From positions 1-7,007 of the forward strand of contig CAMMKL010000114.1 in NCBI GenBank assembly GCA_946497265.1: DNA of 7,007 nt, read 5' to 3'. The position numbers and the translations under genes were made by a program. Below are positions 5,557 to 7,007 of this stretch, piece after piece (position 1 is the stretch's first letter; every line of letters starts with the position of its first letter). This DNA is from an uncultured Clostridia bacterium. Lineage in GTDB: Bacteria; Bacillota; Clostridia; Oscillospirales; Acutalibacteraceae. The notes beneath the pieces were generated by a model. The model worked only from the letters and a program-made list of their open reading frames with translations. It made no database searches and was not told the origin of the DNA.

Positions 5557-7007
5557 TTATTTAAAGTAGTATACGCCGGACTCGAAGATGCGCTGGTCTT
5601 TTTCCCCCGGCACGTTGCCATAGAGGTTTGCCCCTTTGCGCTCGCTGTGGCCCATCTTGCCCAGGATGCGCCCGTCCGGGCTGGTGATACCTTCCACTGC
5701 GCAGACCGAACCATTGGGGTTCCAGTCGATGACGGATGAAGGGTTGCCGTTAGGGTCTACATACTGGGTGGCGACTTGCCCGTTCGCAATCAAAGCGCGC
5801 ATGGTGTCGTCATCCGCTACAAAGCGGCCTTCCCCGTGGGAAACCGGCACGGCGTGCACGTCGCCCACACGCACGCCGGCAAACCAGGGCGATTTTACCG
5901 ATGTGACGCGGGTATATACCATACGGGACACATGGCGGCCCAGGGTATTGAAGGTGAGCGTCGGGTCCGACGGTTTGATTTCGGTGATCTTGCCGTAAGG
6001 TACCAGCCCCAGCTTAATCAGCGCCTGGAAGCCGTTGCAGATCCCCAGCATCAGGCCGTCCCGCTGTTCCAACAGGCGGGCGACCGCTTCGGCAATACGT
6101 GGGTTGCGGAAAGTGGTGGCAATAAACTTACCCGAACCGTCCGGCTCGTCGCCGCCCGAAAAACCACCGGGCAGCATAATGATGTTCGCTTCGTCGATGG
6201 ATTTTTCCATACGGAGGATGGTTTCCTCAATATCCGCCGGGCTCAGGTTCTTGACAATGAGCACGTCGGCCTGTGCACCGGCTTTCTCAAATGCGCGGGC
6301 GGTATCGATTTCACAATTGGTGCCGGGAAAAGCCGGGATGAAAACGCGGGGCCGAGCGGCCTTGATCGCCGGGGCCTTCCGGATTCGTTCCCGGTAAAGC
6401 GGTACGTCGATGTTCATGCCGGGCGCTTTCGCTTTGGTAGGAAAGATTGTTTCCAGGGGTTTCCTCCACGCTGCAAGACAAACGGAAAGCTCCAGAATCC
6501 CGTCGCCCAAAACGATTTCCGCCTTGCGGTTGGTTTTTCCCAGCAGCCCGCCCCCGACTTCCTCAAACAATTCATTTTCATCCTTCAATTCGAGAATGAG
6601 GCCGCCGGAAAGCGGTGCGTACAGTGTTTTGAGATCCGGATTGCCGTGGAAGGTAAAGCCGATCCGGTTTCCGAAGCACATGCGCGCTACCGCTGCGGCC
6701 ACGCCTCCTTCCCGCACGACGCCGGCGGATAGCACCTTGCCCTCGGCCATCTTTTTGTATACGGCCGCATACATCGCTTTCAGCTTGCCCCAATCGGGCA
6801 GCAGGGTTTCCCGGTTTTCCGGAACCGGCAGGAAAACCACGGAGGAATCGGCCTTTTGAAAACAGGCGGACAACGTCTTGCTCGCCTTGCTCATCCCCAC
6901 GGCAAAACTGACCAAGGTCGGCGGCACGTCCAAATGCTCAAAGGAGCCGGACATGCTGTCCTTGCCGCCGATGGAGGGCAGGCCCATTTGAAGCTGTGCC
7001 TCCAGGG
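5557..7007 (-). CDS. purL: Phosphoribosylformylglycinamidine synthase, C-terminal part (5' end missing)
   Basis: The last 482 codons of a large single-chain FGAM synthase, which converts FGAR, glutamine and ATP to FGAM in de novo purine synthesis in the cytoplasm. The frame continues past the right edge; an internal Met at 6987 is not the start, since the sequence before it (LEAQLQ) is in frame and the following GLPSIGGKDSMSGSF is a conserved internal motif of PurL. Taking that Met as 1, residues to about 180 are the second AIRS/PurM-like C-terminal domain (REGGVAAAVARMCFGN at 92-107). From about 212 a class I glutaminase domain follows: PAFPGTNCE (218-226), LPGGFSGGD (272-280), LGICNGFQ with nucleophile Cys317, PVSHGEGRF (381-389), and GHSER with His447 and Glu449 completing the triad. 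The fused glutaminase makes a separate purQ unnecessary. The gene ends at a strong intrinsic terminator, so it is the last gene of its transcript. Confidence 0.96.
   Translation of the reverse strand, partial: LEAQLQMGLPSIGGKDSMSGSFEHLDVPPTLVSFAVGMSKASKTLSACFQKADSSVVFLPVPENRETLLPDWGKLKAMYAAVYKKMAEGKVLSAGVVREGGVAAAVARMCFGNRIGFTFHGNPDLKTLYAPLSGGLILELKDENELFEEVGGGLLGKTNRKAEIVLGDGILELSVCLAAWRKPLETIFPTKAKAPGMNIDVPLYRERIRKAPAIKAARPRVFIPAFPGTNCEIDTARAFEKAGAQADVLIVKNLSPADIEETILRMEKSIDEANIIMLPGGFSGGDEPDGSGKFIATTFRNPRIAEAVARLLEQRDGLMLGICNGFQALIKLGLVPYGKITEIKPSDPTLTFNTLGRHVSRMVYTRVTSVKSPWFAGVRVGDVHAVPVSHGEGRFVADDDTMRALIANGQVATQYVDPNGNPSSVIDWNPNGSVCAVEGITSPDGRILGKMGHSERKGANLYGNVPGEKDQRIFESGVYYFK

Noticed and set aside
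5776..6732. 318-codon open frame on the plus strand
   Set aside because: Antisense shadow of purL, whose protein shows full domain and active-site conservation.
1..7007. CRISPR array, insertion sequence, attachment site, tRNA or rRNA
   Set aside because: No regularly spaced repeats, transposase frame, long terminal inverted repeats or RNA-gene signatures were seen on either strand.

Overview
The window looks like chromosomal DNA of a low-to-moderate GC Firmicute, most likely class Clostridia. The evidence is the purine-type Shine-Dalgarno sites, sigma-A style promoters, a single-chain PurL with a fused glutaminase domain, an AsnB with the SSGVDSS loop, and a secreted right-handed beta-helix protein of a kind common in gut and anaerobic Clostridia. 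Genus cannot be fixed from the sequence alone. All five genes belong to known families. I found no phage, transposon, CRISPR, tRNA or rRNA, and no clear undescribed multi-gene system.

Left part (1-1447, minus strand): the first 482 codons of an exported parallel beta-helix protein with a clear signal peptide. The gene runs off the left edge. Its upstream region (1448-about 1665) holds a near-consensus promoter, and the roughly 180-nt leader that this promoter implies contains two strong inverted repeats. This leader is the least explained sequence in the window.

Middle (1666-3999): a long AT-rich, pyrimidine-rich non-coding stretch leads into a promoter at 2067-2096 and then a complete asparagine synthetase gene, asnB (2164-3999, plus strand). 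The reading frame stays open for about 100 codons upstream, but the true start must be the ATG that places a cysteine at residue 2. A 14-bp hairpin follows asnB and lies between it and the convergent lrgAB genes. The 4093-4328 gap has no convincing gene.

Right part (4329-7007, minus strand): a two-gene membrane operon, lrgA-lrgB (CidA/LrgA and CidB/LrgB families), with an ATGA overlap. Upstream of it lies the 3' end of purL, which is truncated by the right edge and ends at a strong intrinsic terminator. lrgAB appears to have its own promoter just after that terminator.

The genes do not form one obvious pathway. purL and asnB are both glutamine-dependent amidotransferase enzymes of primary metabolism, lrgAB is an envelope or metabolite-transport module, and the beta-helix protein is extracellular.
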